Below, piece after piece: positions 16,997 through 26,355 of a stretch of DNA of 64,000 bases (its first letter is position 1; the number at the start of each line of letters is the position of its first letter). The stretch spans positions 4,376,001-4,440,000 of the forward strand of contig CP051232.1 of assembly GCA_017792445.1 (NCBI GenBank), given 5' to 3'. A model generated the notes under the pieces. It was not told the DNA's origin. It saw only the letters and a list, made by a program, of their open reading frames with translations, and searched no databases. The DNA is from Maritimibacter sp. GTDB taxonomy: Bacteria > Pseudomonadota > Alphaproteobacteria > Rhodobacterales > Rhodobacteraceae. Position numbers and translations under genes: made by a program.

Positions 16997-18037
16997 CTAG
17001 ATATTCTCGGGCGTGACGATCTCGAACGGTACCGTGCGCTGCAGCGTCGGCCCGGTCGTCCCGCGCTGACTGACGTCGATCATCGTCTGAATCAGCGTCT
17101 GCGAGGTCTCTTCCAGCGGGTGACACAGGGCGGCGGTCACAAGCCCCTCGGTCAGCCCCTTCCGGGTCTCGGGGCCGATGTCGCGGCAGATCACCCGGAT
17201 TTGCCGCCGACGCTCTTCCGGCACCTCGCGCAGCGCCCGCAACACGCCCGAGATGCCGCCGCCGACGATCAGGATGCCTTTCACGTCGTCATGCTTCGCG
17301 ATCAGTTCACGCACCATGGTGTAGGCCTGAGCGCTGTCCTCGTGGGTCGGTTCGCTTTCGCCGACGATCAGCCCCGGCGCGTGCTCGCGGATGTACGAGC
17401 GGAAGGCGGCGTCGGCGACGTCCTGACACTGGTAGCGGTGGTTACCGATAAAGACCGCGATGCGCCCGTCGTCGCGCGCCATCTGCGAGATGAAGAAGGC
17501 GGCGGTGCGCCCCAGTTTCCAGTTGTCGGTTCCGACGAAGGCCGCCCGCTCGGGCGCGGACTGGTCGGTGATATAGGTCACGACGCTGGTGCCCTCGTCA
17601 TGCAACTCGCGGATCGCCTGCCCGATCAGCGGGTGGTCCGCGGCGATCAGGGCCACCGCGTCGCATTCCTTGCCAAGCGCCCGCAGGCGGCCGGCGATGT
17701 TCGCGGGCTCCAGCCGGTCGACGAAATCGACAAGGCAGTCGACCCGCTCGTCACGGCGCGTCGCGGCGGCCTCGCGGATCTTGTCGCCGAAATAGCGGTA
17801 CAGCTCGCGGGTCGATTGCTGCAGCAGGAATCCGAAGCGGTAGTGCGGCAAAGCCCCCTCGCGGCGGGCCGTCAGAACGCCTGCGCCGTAGAAGCCGATT
17901 CTCTGCGCGGTCTCCTGAACCTGTTCGATCGTGGCGGCGCGCACGTTGTCCGCCCCGGCAAGGATACGGTTCACGGTCGAGATGCTGACCCCCGATTCAC
18001 GCGCCAAGTCCGCGATTGTGATCCGCTTTTTACCCAT
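16997..18037 (-). CDS. LacI-family transcriptional regulator of the inositol operon
   Basis: This protein of about 346 residues has an N-terminal helix-turn-helix (ITIADLARESGVSISTVNRIL, roughly residues 5-25) and a C-terminal periplasmic-binding-protein-like ligand domain (about 60-340). The start is taken at the ATG at 18037, which begins MGKKRIT just before the DNA-binding helix and has GGAG four bases upstream. An ATG at 18052 (MARSVMGKK) is possible. The gene is divergent from the inositol ABC operon, with a perfect palindrome between them (18075-18090). It probably represses that operon and is released by an inositol-related ligand. This role is inferred from position. Confidence 0.82.
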   Translation of the reverse strand: MGKKRITIADLARESGVSISTVNRILAGADNVRAATIEQVQETAQRIGFYGAGVLTARREGALPHYRFGFLLQQSTRELYRYFGDKIREAAATRRDERVDCLVDFVDRLEPANIAGRLRALGKECDAVALIAADHPLIGQAIRELHDEGTSVVTYITDQSAPERAAFVGTDNWKLGRTAAFFISQMARDDGRIAVFIGNHRYQCQDVADAAFRSYIREHAPGLIVGESEPTHEDSAQAYTMVRELIAKHDDVKGILIVGGGISGVLRALREVPEERRRQIRVICRDIGPETRKGLTEGLVTAALCHPLEETSQTLIQTMIDVSQRGTTGPTLQRTVPFEIVTPENI

Positions 18038-18074
18038 GACACTCCGCGCCATCTCATTTTGACATGATACGTAA

Positions 18075-18090
18075 TGATACTTTTGTATCA
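18075..18090. promoter_or_regulatory. Probable LacI-family operator
   Basis: TGATAC-TTTT-GTATCA is a perfect 6-4-6 inverted repeat in the divergent intergenic region, and a third TGATAC half-site lies at 18065-18070. Even spacing and placement between a LacI-type gene and its likely target operon support operator function. It would also allow autoregulation. Confidence 0.6.
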
Positions 18091-18196
18091 AAAGATAGCA
18101 AGAACAGTTTCATCGTTGGCGGACACTCGCTATCCCTCTGCTCACCCGGCACCCGGAGGAGGGTCGGACCGGGCACCGAAACGGGAGGATATCCTT

Positions 18197-19171
18197 ATGA
18201 ACATGAACTCGCGCCTCGCGCGTGGCCTGCTGGCATCCGCCGCAATCGCACTCACTGCATCCACCGCCTTCGCAGCGGACATCTTCGTTATCGGCGGCAA
18301 GCCGGACGATCCGTTCTGGTCGCGCGTCAAGAAAGGCGCCGAAGACGCTGGCGCCGTCGCCGAAGCCCAGGGCGGCTCGGTCACCTGGCTTGGCCCGCAG
18401 AACTACGACAACCTCGGCCCCGACGCCGCGGAACTGATCCGTCAGGCAATCGACCAGGGCGCTGACGCCATCGTGGGCCCGAACTGGGTGCCGGAAGCCA
18501 TGGACCCCGCCTTCGAGGCCGTGGTCGACGCGGGCATCCCGCTGGTGATCTACAACGCCGGCGGCCTTGAGGCCGCGGACCGCCTGGGCGCGATGAACTA
18601 TGTCGGCGCCGTCGACTACAAGTCGGGCTATGCCGGTGGCGAGTACCTTGGCAACGCCGGTCACAAGAACGGCGCCTGCGTGAACACCCTGCCGGGCGCG
18701 GCGAACATCGAAGCCTTCTGCGCCGGTTTCAACGACGGGCTGGAAGCCGCCGGCGGCTCTGGTTCCGTACTGCAGCTGCCCGCCACCGCTTTCGGCGATG
18801 CGACCGCCGTGGCACAGGCCGTGCGCGCGCACCTGCTGCAGAACCCCGAGATCGACGCGATGTTCGCCATCGGCGACGGCGACACCAACGCCACCGTCAG
18901 CGGCATCCAGCAGGCTGGCAAGGGCGGTTCGGTCCATGTCTGCGGCATGAACTTCAACGACTCGATCCTCGCCAACATCCAGGCCGGTACGCAGGCCTGC
19001 GCCATTGACCAGCAAGGGTATCAGCAGGGCTTCTTCGCCGTGTCGATCCTGAACAACTTCGTCAACTACGGCGTGACCATCCCGACCCGCGAGATCCTGA
19101 CGGGTCCGGGCGTGATCGACGCGTCCAACGTCGAGCAGGTCATCGCGGGCGTCGAGGCCGGCGCGCGCTGA
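18197..19171 (+). CDS. Cyclitol/sugar ABC transporter substrate-binding protein
   Basis: This 324-residue periplasmic binding protein of the RbsB-like type has a Sec signal peptide (about residues 1-23, ending TAFAAD). Type-I fold signatures are visible in VIGGKPDDPFWSRVK, IVGPNWVPEAM and the hinge region MFAIGDGDTNA. The start is the ATG at 18197, preceded by GGGAGGATATCCTT. It is the first gene of the operon, and a hairpin follows its stop. Because every downstream enzyme points to inositol breakdown, an inositol or inositol derivative is the likely ligand. Confidence 0.87.
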   Translation: MNMNSRLARGLLASAAIALTASTAFAADIFVIGGKPDDPFWSRVKKGAEDAGAVAEAQGGSVTWLGPQNYDNLGPDAAELIRQAIDQGADAIVGPNWVPEAMDPAFEAVVDAGIPLVIYNAGGLEAADRLGAMNYVGAVDYKSGYAGGEYLGNAGHKNGACVNTLPGAANIEAFCAGFNDGLEAAGGSGSVLQLPATAFGDATAVAQAVRAHLLQNPEIDAMFAIGDGDTNATVSGIQQAGKGGSVHVCGMNFNDSILANIQAGTQACAIDQQGYQQGFFAVSILNNFVNYGVTIPTREILTGPGVIDASNVEQVIAGVEAGAR

Positions 19172-19180
19172 TCCTCCCCC

Positions 19181-19204
19181 ACCCCGGGCCTCTGGCGCCG
19201 GGGT
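19181..19204 (+). promoter_or_regulatory. Intercistronic hairpin after the binding-protein gene
   Basis: ACCCCGG and CCGGGGT form a 7-bp stem 10 bases after the binding-protein stop, in a 139-base gap. Such structures often stabilise the highly expressed binding-protein message relative to the permease genes. There is no T-run. Confidence 0.45.
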
Positions 19205-19310
19205 GACCACGGACGGCGGCCACCCGAACACCGCGGGCGGCCCCGCTTCGGGACGCCCGGCTCGCACGCGGGCCGGGCGACCGACGAAATTCGCAACAGG
19301 AAACGCACAG

Positions 19311-20330
19311 ATGTCGATGCAATCAGAAGCTGGCGGACCCGGCCTATCGCTGGGAAGCCTCGTCCGGCGCCCCGAGACCGGATCCCTGATCGGGTTTGCC
19401 GTCGTCTACGTCTTCTTCGCCGTGCTGGGCGGCGCCGTCTTCATGGGCGCGCCCGGCTGGTCGAGCTGGCTGAACATCGCGGCCGAGGTGGGCATCATCG
19501 CCCTGCCCGTCGGCCTGCTGATGATCGCCGGCGAATTCGACATCTCGGTCGGCGCGGTGGTGCCCGCCGCGTCGATGACCGCAGCGCTTCTGTCCGGGCA
19601 CTATGACCTACCCGCCTATGTCGGCATCCTCGGCGGTCTTGGCGTCGGACTGGTCGTGGGCTTCTTCAACGGCCTGCTGGTCACGCGCACCTCGATCCCG
19701 TCGCTGATCGTCACCATCGGCGTGATGTTCGCGGTGATGGGCCTGACGCTGGGCTTCGCGGTGATGCTGACCGGCTCGACCAGCGTCGGCTACGTGCCGG
19801 ACCCGCTGACCAAGACGCTGCTGGGCACCTTCGTGAACGGCATGTTCAACGTCGCGATCTTCTGGTGGCTGGGCTTCGTCGCGGTGTTCTTCTTCTTCCT
19901 GCACGTCTCGCCCAAGGGGAACTGGGTATTCGCCCTTGGTGGCGACGCCGACAGCGCCCGCAACGCCGGCATCCCGACGCGCAAGCTGACCATCGGCCTG
20001 TTCATGGCCTCGGGCTTCTGCGCCGCCTTCGTGGGCGTGGCGCAGCTGATGACCTACCAAAGCGCGCAGGTCGCGGGCGGGCAGTCGTTCATCTTCAACT
20101 CGATCATGTGCGTCGTCATCGGCGGCGTGCTTCTGACCGGAGGCGCGGGCTCGATCATCGGCGTGGTGCTGGGGACGATGACCTTCGCGGTCGTGAACCA
20201 GGGCATCTTCTTCGCCGCGCTCGATCCCAACATCGGCTCGATCATCATCGGCGCGCTCCTGCTGGCGGCGGTTCTGTCGAACGACAGCTTCCGGACACTC
20301 GCCATGACCTACGCAACCAAGAAGAAGTGA
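19311..20330 (+). CDS. ABC transporter permease (RbsC-like), first of two
   Basis: This 339-residue polytopic membrane protein has the conserved EFDISVGAVVPAASM segment near residue 85 and GGVLLTGGAGSIIG near residue 275. The start is the ATG at 19311 (MSMQSEAGG), preceded by ACAGGAAACGCACAG. Longer in-frame extensions are low-complexity and lack a ribosome site. It pairs with the paralogous permease at 20341, so the importer channel is probably a heterodimer, unlike the single-permease system at 2920. Confidence 0.87.
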   Translation: MSMQSEAGGPGLSLGSLVRRPETGSLIGFAVVYVFFAVLGGAVFMGAPGWSSWLNIAAEVGIIALPVGLLMIAGEFDISVGAVVPAASMTAALLSGHYDLPAYVGILGGLGVGLVVGFFNGLLVTRTSIPSLIVTIGVMFAVMGLTLGFAVMLTGSTSVGYVPDPLTKTLLGTFVNGMFNVAIFWWLGFVAVFFFFLHVSPKGNWVFALGGDADSARNAGIPTRKLTIGLFMASGFCAAFVGVAQLMTYQSAQVAGGQSFIFNSIMCVVIGGVLLTGGAGSIIGVVLGTMTFAVVNQGIFFAALDPNIGSIIIGALLLAAVLSNDSFRTLAMTYATKKK

Positions 20331-20340
20331 GGACGGACCC

Positions 20341-21336
20341 ATGGAAATGATCTCTGGCCTTCTTCGCAGTCCCGCAGCGGCCTCCATCGTCAGCCTGATC
20401 GGCGTGCTGGTCTTCTATGTCCTCATTGGCGGCGTCGACCTCGGCCAGCTGCTGGGCGCCGCAAGCTGGGTCAACTACGCCGCCCGGATCGGCATCGTCG
20501 CGGTCGCTGTCGGCCTGCTGATGATCTCGGGCGAGATCGACATCTCGATCGGCGCGATGATCCCGGCAGGCGCGATGACCACCGCCATCATCTCGGGCTA
20601 CTACGAAATGCCCATCATCTTCGGCATCCTCGGCGCCATCGGCATCGGCGTACTGGTCGGACTGTTCAACGGCTTCCTCGCCGTGCGGACCACCGTGCCG
20701 TCGCTGATCATCACGCTGGGCACGCTGGTCGCGATGCAGGGCATCGTGCTGGCCGGGTCGAAGCTGCTGACCGGCGCGGCATCCGTGCCGCTTACCGCCC
20801 CAGCGTGGTCCAAGACGATCTTCGGCGACCTGATCTTCGGCGGCAGCCACCAGACCGTCATTATCTGGTGGGTCGTGATCGCCGCGGTGTTCTGGTTCAT
20901 CATGCACCAGACCAAGTACGGCAACTGGATCTTCGCCATCGGCGGCGACAAGGTCAGCGCCCGCAACGCCGGTATCCCGGTCGACCGCATCACCATCCTG
21001 CTGTTCGTCGGCACCGCCACCGCCGCCTCGTTCGTCGGCATGTGCCACGCCATCCTGTTCAACTCGGCGCAGGTGTCGGGCGGCATGAACGACATCTTCA
21101 ACATCATCGTAAGCGTCGTGGTCGGGGGCGTGCTGCTGACCGGCGGCTTCGGATCGATCACCGGCGTGTTCATCGGGACGATCACCTTCGCGATCGTGAA
21201 CAAGGGCATCGATTTCACCGATATCGACCGCAACTGGTCGAACCTCATCATCGGCGTGATGCTCCTTGTCGCCGTCGGGATGAACGAGACCTTCCGCAAA
21301 CGGGCGATGAGCGCCGTCAAGAAGAAGAAAGGCTGA
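20341..21336 (+). CDS. ABC transporter permease (RbsC-like), second of two
   Basis: This 331-residue membrane protein is paralogous to the preceding one: EIDISIGAMIPAGAM near residue 65, a similar DKVSARNAGIP loop, and GGVLLTGGFGSITG near residue 260. It starts 10 bases after its partner's stop with a GAGGACGGACCC site. Together they form the membrane part of the importer. The ATPase gene begins four bases after its stop. Confidence 0.87.
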   Translation: MEMISGLLRSPAAASIVSLIGVLVFYVLIGGVDLGQLLGAASWVNYAARIGIVAVAVGLLMISGEIDISIGAMIPAGAMTTAIISGYYEMPIIFGILGAIGIGVLVGLFNGFLAVRTTVPSLIITLGTLVAMQGIVLAGSKLLTGAASVPLTAPAWSKTIFGDLIFGGSHQTVIIWWVVIAAVFWFIMHQTKYGNWIFAIGGDKVSARNAGIPVDRITILLFVGTATAASFVGMCHAILFNSAQVSGGMNDIFNIIVSVVVGGVLLTGGFGSITGVFIGTITFAIVNKGIDFTDIDRNWSNLIIGVMLLVAVGMNETFRKRAMSAVKKKKG

Positions 21337-21340
21337 CCCA

Positions 21341-22171
21341 ATGTCTGACGCAAAAGTGGTTCTGGAACTGAAGAACGTCGACAAAAGCTTCGGGCCGATC
21401 GACGTGCTGCACGAAATCTCGCTGAAGGTGCGCGAGGGCGAAGTCCTCTGCCTGCTGGGCGACAACGGTGCGGGCAAATCGACGCTGATCAAGACACTGG
21501 CGGGCGTTCACGCCCCCACCCGCGGCGAGATCCTGGTCGATGGCCAGCCGGTCAGCTTCGCCGGCCCGCGCGACGCACAGGATCGCGGCATCGCCACGGT
21601 GCACCAGTTCGGCGGCACCTACCCGCTGCTGTCGGTCGGGCGGAACTTCTTCATGGGCGTCGAACCCACCAAGGGCATCGGCCCGCTGCGGGTGTTCGAC
21701 CGCAAAACGGCGAACCGGATCGCGGTGGAAGAGGTCCAGAAGATGGGCATCACCCGGATCGACGACGGCGACCGGCTGGTCGGCGGCCTGTCCGGCGGCG
21801 AGCGCCAGTCGCTTGCCATCGCCCGCGCCGTCTATTTCGGCGCCCGCGTGCTGATCCTTGACGAACCCACCGCCGCGCTTGGCGTCAAACAGGCCGCGCA
21901 CGTGCTGCGGATTGTGAACGAGGCCAAGAAGCGCGGTCTGGCGGTGATCTTCATCACCCACCAGGTGATGCACGCGATGACCGTGGGCGACCACTTCGCG
22001 GTGCTGATCCGCGGCGCCATCGCCGCCGATTTCCGCAAGGGCGAGAAGACCCGCGAAGAGATCACCGACCTGATGGCCGGCGGCGAGACCATGGCGGACC
22101 TCGAGGCATCCATCGAGGGCTACATGGAAACCCACGACGGCCACCCGCCGCACGTGACTCCCGCACAGTAG
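21341..22171 (+). CDS. ABC transporter ATP-binding protein, single nucleotide-binding domain
   Basis: This 276-residue ATPase has Walker A GDNGAGKST (near residue 44), the Q-loop at HQFGG, the signature LSGGERQ, Walker B with LDEPTAAL and the H-loop in ITHQVMHA. It has only one NBD, as in FrcA-type systems, so two copies would energise the heterodimeric permease. Its start overlaps closely with the second permease. A strong hairpin follows 12 bases after the stop and separates the transport genes from the enzyme genes. Confidence 0.88.
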   Translation: MSDAKVVLELKNVDKSFGPIDVLHEISLKVREGEVLCLLGDNGAGKSTLIKTLAGVHAPTRGEILVDGQPVSFAGPRDAQDRGIATVHQFGGTYPLLSVGRNFFMGVEPTKGIGPLRVFDRKTANRIAVEEVQKMGITRIDDGDRLVGGLSGGERQSLAIARAVYFGARVLILDEPTAALGVKQAAHVLRIVNEAKKRGLAVIFITHQVMHAMTVGDHFAVLIRGAIAADFRKGEKTREEITDLMAGGETMADLEASIEGYMETHDGHPPHVTPAQ

Positions 22172-22183
22172 ACATCCTCCCAC

Positions 22184-22205
22184 GCGCGCCGCGCCGGCGG
22201 CGCGC
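22184..22205 (+). promoter_or_regulatory. Strong intercistronic hairpin between transporter and enzyme genes
   Basis: GCGCGCCGC-GCCG-GCGGCGCGC is a perfect 9-bp stem with a 4-base loop. There is no T-run, so mRNA processing or stability control is more likely than full termination. The enzyme genes continue in the same direction 32 bases later. Confidence 0.55.
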
Positions 22206-22236
22206 GCACCCAACGCAACATCCCGGAGGCTCGGAC

Positions 22237-23136
22237 ATGAAGATCGCCCTCGACCCGTTTATGCATCGCCACCTGTCGCTCGAAGAGCTTCCGTCGAAGG
22301 TCAAGGACCTTGGCTACGACTGGATCGAGCTTAGCCCGCGCGGCGACTTCCTTGAGTGGTTCAAGGCGCCCCGCGTGTTCCCAGACCGGGTCAAAAGCTT
22401 CAAGAAAGCGCTGAAGGACGCCGATGTCGGCATCGCCACGCTGCTGCCGATGTACCGCTGGGCCTCGAACGACGAGGACGAGCGTCAGGCCGCCGTGCGC
22501 CACTGGAAACGCGCCATCGAGATCGCGGTCGAGATGGAAGTGGACACGATGAACTCGGAATTCGGGCGCGGTCCGCATCCCGACAAGGGCACCTGCTATT
22601 GCTGCCACACCGGCAGCATGATCGAGGCCTGCGAGGACGCGTGGTGGCGGTCGATGGAGGAACTGGTGCCGATCTTCGAGCGCGAAGGCATCAACCTGCA
22701 TATCGAACCGCACCCCGAGGATTGGGTCGAGACGCTGCAGCCCTCGGTCGACCTGATCCGCACCGTGAACAGCCCGCGGGTCAAGTTCCTGTATTGCTGT
22801 CCGCACACCTTCTACTTCGGCGACGACGTGGTCGCGATGCTGCGCGAATGCGCCGACGTGCTGGCGCATGTCCACATCGCAGACACGTTCAACCACAAGG
22901 CCAGCTCGGGTCTGCGGTACATCATCAACCCGCCCGGCTCGACCGCGCGCGTGCACCAGCACCTGAACATCGGTCAGGGCGAGGTGCCGTGGGACGACTT
23001 TTACAAGACCCTCGCCGAGGTCGGCTTCGACGGCATCATGACCGCCTGCGTCTTCGCATGGGAAGAGAAGGCCGACGAAAGCGGCACCTTCATGCGCGCA
23101 GAGATGCAGCGCTACGTCGACAAGTATTTCAAGTGA
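22237..23136 (+). CDS. TIM-barrel sugar-phosphate isomerase/epimerase family protein, IolH-like
   Basis: This 299-residue xylose-isomerase-like TIM barrel has the conserved metal-site pattern IEPHPEDW near residue 164 and HVHIADTF near residue 210. The opening [16 protein letters not shown] and the segment [18 protein letters not shown] resemble IolH proteins of inositol operons, whose exact reaction is not firmly established. It starts at the ATG after CCCGGAGGCTCGGAC and is the first enzyme gene of the block. It also contains an unusual CYCCH motif near residue 124, which is more likely structural or metal-binding than haem-binding because the protein has no signal peptide. Confidence 0.65.
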   Translation: MKIALDPFMHRHLSLEELPSKVKDLGYDWIELSPRGDFLEWFKAPRVFPDRVKSFKKALKDADVGIATLLPMYRWASNDEDERQAAVRHWKRAIEIAVEMEVDTMNSEFGRGPHPDKGTCYCCHTGSMIEACEDAWWRSMEELVPIFEREGINLHIEPHPEDWVETLQPSVDLIRTVNSPRVKFLYCCPHTFYFGDDVVAMLRECADVLAHVHIADTFNHKASSGLRYIINPPGSTARVHQHLNIGQGEVPWDDFYKTLAEVGFDGIMTACVFAWEEKADESGTFMRAEMQRYVDKYFK

Positions 23137-23146
23137 GGTCCGGGCA

Positions 23147-24172
23147 ATGGCACTGAACGTAGGCGTCATCGGCACGGGTATGATCGGACAGGATCACATC
23201 CGTCGCCTCACCCGGGTGCTGGCCGGGGCCACCGTCACCGCGGTGACCGACATCGACCGCGACCGCGCGGGCTCTGCCGCGCCGGAAGGGGCCGAGGTGT
23301 TCGACACGCCGCAGAACCTGATCCGCTCGGACAAGGTCGATGCGGTGGTGATCTGCTCGTGGGGCCCGGCGCACGAGGAACAGCTTCTGGACTGTATTGC
23401 CGCAGGCAAGCCGGTGTTCTGCGAGAAGCCGCTGGTGACTTCGGAAGCCGCCGCGCTGCGGGTGATCGAGGCCGAGGTCGCCTATGGCCGGCGGCTGGTG
23501 CAGGTGGGCTTCATGCGCCGCTTCGATGCCGACTACCGGCGGCTGAAGGCGGTGATCGACCGGGGCATGCTGGGTGCGCCGCTGATGTACAAGTCGGTCC
23601 ACCGCAACGCCAGCGTGCCCGAGGGGCTTTATACCTCGGACATGCCGCTGAACGACACGCTGGTTCATGACGCGGATATCTCGCGCTGGCTGCTGTCGGA
23701 CGAGATCCGGGGCGTCGAGGTGCGGCTTCCCCGCCGCTCGACCCGTGGCGGCGAACTGCGCGACCCGACCATCGTGCTGCTGCACATGACCAGCGGCGTG
23801 ATCGTCGACGTCGAGATTTCCGTGAACATCGCCTACGGCTACGACATCCGGGGCGAGGTCTCTTGCGAAATGGGCATCGCCGCCCTGCCCAACCGGCCCG
23901 CGACCGTGATCACCGACACGCACGGCATCCGGCAGGCGATCCCCGAGGACTGGCGCGAGCGGTTCATCGAAGCCTACGACCAAGAGTTCCGCGAATGGAT
24001 CGTCGCCGCCGGAAACGGCACCGCGACCGGTCCATCCACCTGGGACGGCTATGCCGCCACGCTGACCGGCGACGCCGCGCTGCGGGCGGTGGCCTCGGGC
24101 GGCTTCGAAGCGATCTCGATGATCGACAAACCCGACCTTTACGGCGCGGCGGCGGCCAGCGCCGCGGCCTGA
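23147..24172 (+). CDS. Gfo/Idh/MocA oxidoreductase, probable inositol 2-dehydrogenase (IolG-like)
   Basis: This 341-residue NAD(P)-dependent dehydrogenase has the Rossmann motif [12 protein letters not shown] (residues 6-17), the family CEKPL motif near residue 92, and the catalytic region [14 protein letters not shown] with a conserved aspartate and histidine near residue 170. This architecture and its position between IolH-like and other iol genes make it the best candidate for oxidising myo-inositol to scyllo-inosose. Two further family members follow, so substrate division among them is open. The gene starts 10 bases after its neighbour with an AGGTCCGGGCA site. Confidence 0.72.
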   Translation: MALNVGVIGTGMIGQDHIRRLTRVLAGATVTAVTDIDRDRAGSAAPEGAEVFDTPQNLIRSDKVDAVVICSWGPAHEEQLLDCIAAGKPVFCEKPLVTSEAAALRVIEAEVAYGRRLVQVGFMRRFDADYRRLKAVIDRGMLGAPLMYKSVHRNASVPEGLYTSDMPLNDTLVHDADISRWLLSDEIRGVEVRLPRRSTRGGELRDPTIVLLHMTSGVIVDVEISVNIAYGYDIRGEVSCEMGIAALPNRPATVITDTHGIRQAIPEDWRERFIEAYDQEFREWIVAAGNGTATGPSTWDGYAATLTGDAALRAVASGGFEAISMIDKPDLYGAAAASAAA

Positions 24173-24201
24173 CCTGAAACCCTGAACCACGGGATACCGG
24201 C

Positions 24202-25374
24202 ATGATCAACGGCGAGCGTACAATTCAACGCCCCCTGCGCTGGGGCATGGTCGGCGGCGGCCGCACCGGACAGGTCGGCTACAAGCACCGCACCGGTGCG
24301 CTGCGCGACGGCACCTATCAGCTTGTCGCGGGGGCCTTCGACCTCGACGCCGAGCGCGGCCGCGATTTCGGCACCGCGCTGGGGGTGGAGGGCGACCGCT
24401 GTTACGCCACCTACCAGGACCTGATCGCGGGCGAGACCGCGCGCGAGGACGGGGTGGACGTGGTGTCGGTGGCGACGCCGAACTTCACCCATTTCGAGAT
24501 CACCAAGGCGCTGTTGAACGCGGGCATTCACGTGATCTGTGAAAAGCCGCTCTTTTTCACCGTCGCCGAGTGCGAAGAGGTCAAGGCGCTGGCCAAGGAG
24601 AAGGGCCTGATCGTCGGTGTGACCTACGGCTACACCGGGCATCCGCTGGTGCGCCAGATGGCGGCGATGGTGGCCAAGGGGATGCTGGGCGAGATCCGCA
24701 TCGTCGATCTGGCCTACACTCACGGATTCAACGCGGGCGACGACACCAACGCGGGCGAAGCGGTCAAGTGGCGCACCAACCCCGAGACCGCCGGTCCGAC
24801 CTTCGTGCTGGGCGATATCGGAACGCATCTTTACTATCTGTCCGAGATCGTTCTGGGCGACGTCCGGGTCGAGAAGCTGCTGTGCGACCGTACCGCCTTC
24901 ATCCCGTCGCGCGCACCGCTTGAGGATCACGCGACCGTCCTGATGCACTATTCCAACGGCGCGCGCGGGCGGCTTTGGGTGTCGTCGGTGGACGCGGGCA
25001 ACATGGGCTCGCAGCGCTATCGCTTCGTGGGGTCCAAGGCGTCGCTTGTCTGGTCCGACAGCCACCCGGACCAACTGCTGTACCAGGTACAGGGCGAACC
25101 CGAGCGGATCCTGCACCACGGGATGCCCTATCTCGAAGACGAGAGCCTTGCCTGCGACCGGATGGGCGCGCTGCACACCGAGGGTCTCGGGGACAGCTGG
25201 TCGAACATCTACCTCTGGATCGCTCAGGCCATCGACGCCCGGATGCGCGGCGACGACGCCTTCCTGGCGAACCATCACTATCCGGGCATCGACGCCGGCC
25301 TTGAAGGCGTCCGCTGGCTGGAGAACTGCGTGCGGTCCGCCGATCAGGGCGCCGCATGGGTCGACTTTGAATAA
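24202..25374 (+). CDS. Gfo/Idh/MocA family oxidoreductase
   Basis: This 390-residue dehydrogenase has the N-terminal Rossmann motif GMVGGGRTGQVGYKHR, VICEKPLFFT near residue 115 and the substrate-domain motif GDIGTHLYYL near residue 210. It is longer than IolG and resembles the scyllo-inositol/glucose-fructose oxidoreductase-like branch often found in cyclitol operons. A role on a stereoisomer or methylated inositol is plausible but not shown. The ribosome site is weak (CCACGGGATACCGGC). Confidence 0.7.
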   Translation: MINGERTIQRPLRWGMVGGGRTGQVGYKHRTGALRDGTYQLVAGAFDLDAERGRDFGTALGVEGDRCYATYQDLIAGETAREDGVDVVSVATPNFTHFEITKALLNAGIHVICEKPLFFTVAECEEVKALAKEKGLIVGVTYGYTGHPLVRQMAAMVAKGMLGEIRIVDLAYTHGFNAGDDTNAGEAVKWRTNPETAGPTFVLGDIGTHLYYLSEIVLGDVRVEKLLCDRTAFIPSRAPLEDHATVLMHYSNGARGRLWVSSVDAGNMGSQRYRFVGSKASLVWSDSHPDQLLYQVQGEPERILHHGMPYLEDESLACDRMGALHTEGLGDSWSNIYLWIAQAIDARMRGDDAFLANHHYPGIDAGLEGVRWLENCVRSADQGAAWVDFE

Positions 25375-25400
25375 CCGTCTCTGTTGAAGGAGCTGGAGGC

Positions 25401-26342
25401 ATGAAACTTTCGATCTGCACCGATGTGATGGGCAACCTGTCCTTCACCGAGATGCTGGACAAATGCGTCGACCTTGGCGTCGAGGGCATCGAGATGACGG
25501 GCGGCGGCTGGTCCCCCGCGCCGCATTTCCGGGCCGAGGACCTGCTGGCCGACAAGGGGCTGCTGAAGCAGAAGATGGCCGAGATCGAGGCGCGCGGGTT
25601 GCAGATCGCCGCGCTCAACTGCTCGGCCAACCCGCTGGACCCCGGCGCGATGGGCGAACGCCACCGCAAGGAGATGGAGGACACCTTCACCCTCGCGGGA
25701 GAGATCGGCGTGAAGAAGATCGTCACCATGTCCGGCCTGCCCGAGGCGGCGCCCGGCGACATGGTCCCGAACTGGCTGGTCTACACCAAAAGCTGGCCCG
25801 ACGAGATGCCCGAGCGCGACCGCTACCAGTGGGAAGACCGCGCCTTCCCGTTCTGGCACGGGCTGGTCGAGCACGCGACCAAGGTGGGCGTCGAGAAGAT
25901 CGCGCTGGAAAACTTCTCGGCCATGCTGGTCTGGAACCCGGAAACGCTGTTCCGGCTGCGCGACGAGGTCGGTCCTATGGTCGGCATGAACCTTGATCCG
26001 TCGCACCTGTTCTGGAAGGGTGCCTGCCCTATCGCCGTCGCCCGCGCGCTTGGTCCGGCGATCCACCATGTCCACGGCAAGGATACCCGCATCGAGCGCG
26101 GGCTGGCCGACGTCAACGGCCTGCTGGAGCTGAAAGACGTGACCGACGTCGCCAACCGCAGCTGGAACTACGTCGCCGTCGGCGCGGGCCACGACCTGCA
26201 ATGGTGGAAGGAGTTCTTCTCGGTCGTGGGCATGATGGGCTACGACGACTGGGTGTCGCTGGAGATGGAGGATTTCACCATGTCCACCGAGGCCGGCATC
26301 CAGTCCTCCATCGACGCGCTTCAGGCCACCATCATCCGCTGA
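25401..26342 (+). CDS. TIM-barrel sugar-phosphate isomerase/epimerase family protein
   Basis: This 313-residue AP-endonuclease-2-like TIM barrel has metal-site residues in IALENFSAM, GMNLDPSHLFW, HVHGKDT and SLEMEDFTM. It has no signal peptide. It is cotranscribed between two Gfo/Idh dehydrogenases and probably isomerises or dehydrates the keto-cyclitol or keto-sugar that one of them makes. The exact reaction is not known. The start follows GAAGGAGCTGGAGGC. Confidence 0.7.
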   Translation: MKLSICTDVMGNLSFTEMLDKCVDLGVEGIEMTGGGWSPAPHFRAEDLLADKGLLKQKMAEIEARGLQIAALNCSANPLDPGAMGERHRKEMEDTFTLAGEIGVKKIVTMSGLPEAAPGDMVPNWLVYTKSWPDEMPERDRYQWEDRAFPFWHGLVEHATKVGVEKIALENFSAMLVWNPETLFRLRDEVGPMVGMNLDPSHLFWKGACPIAVARALGPAIHHVHGKDTRIERGLADVNGLLELKDVTDVANRSWNYVAVGAGHDLQWWKEFFSVVGMMGYDDWVSLEMEDFTMSTEAGIQSSIDALQATIIR

Positions 26343-26355
26343 GGAAGACCGGAAC

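Noticed and set aside
16770-17126. A 118-codon minus-strand frame beyond the LacI gene
   Set aside because: It overlaps the regulator's 3' end in another frame, has no ribosome site and no recognisable domain.
22600-22620. A CYCCH motif in the IolH-like protein considered as a c-type haem site
   Set aside because: The protein has no signal peptide and belongs to the cytosolic TIM-barrel family, so covalent haem attachment is unlikely.
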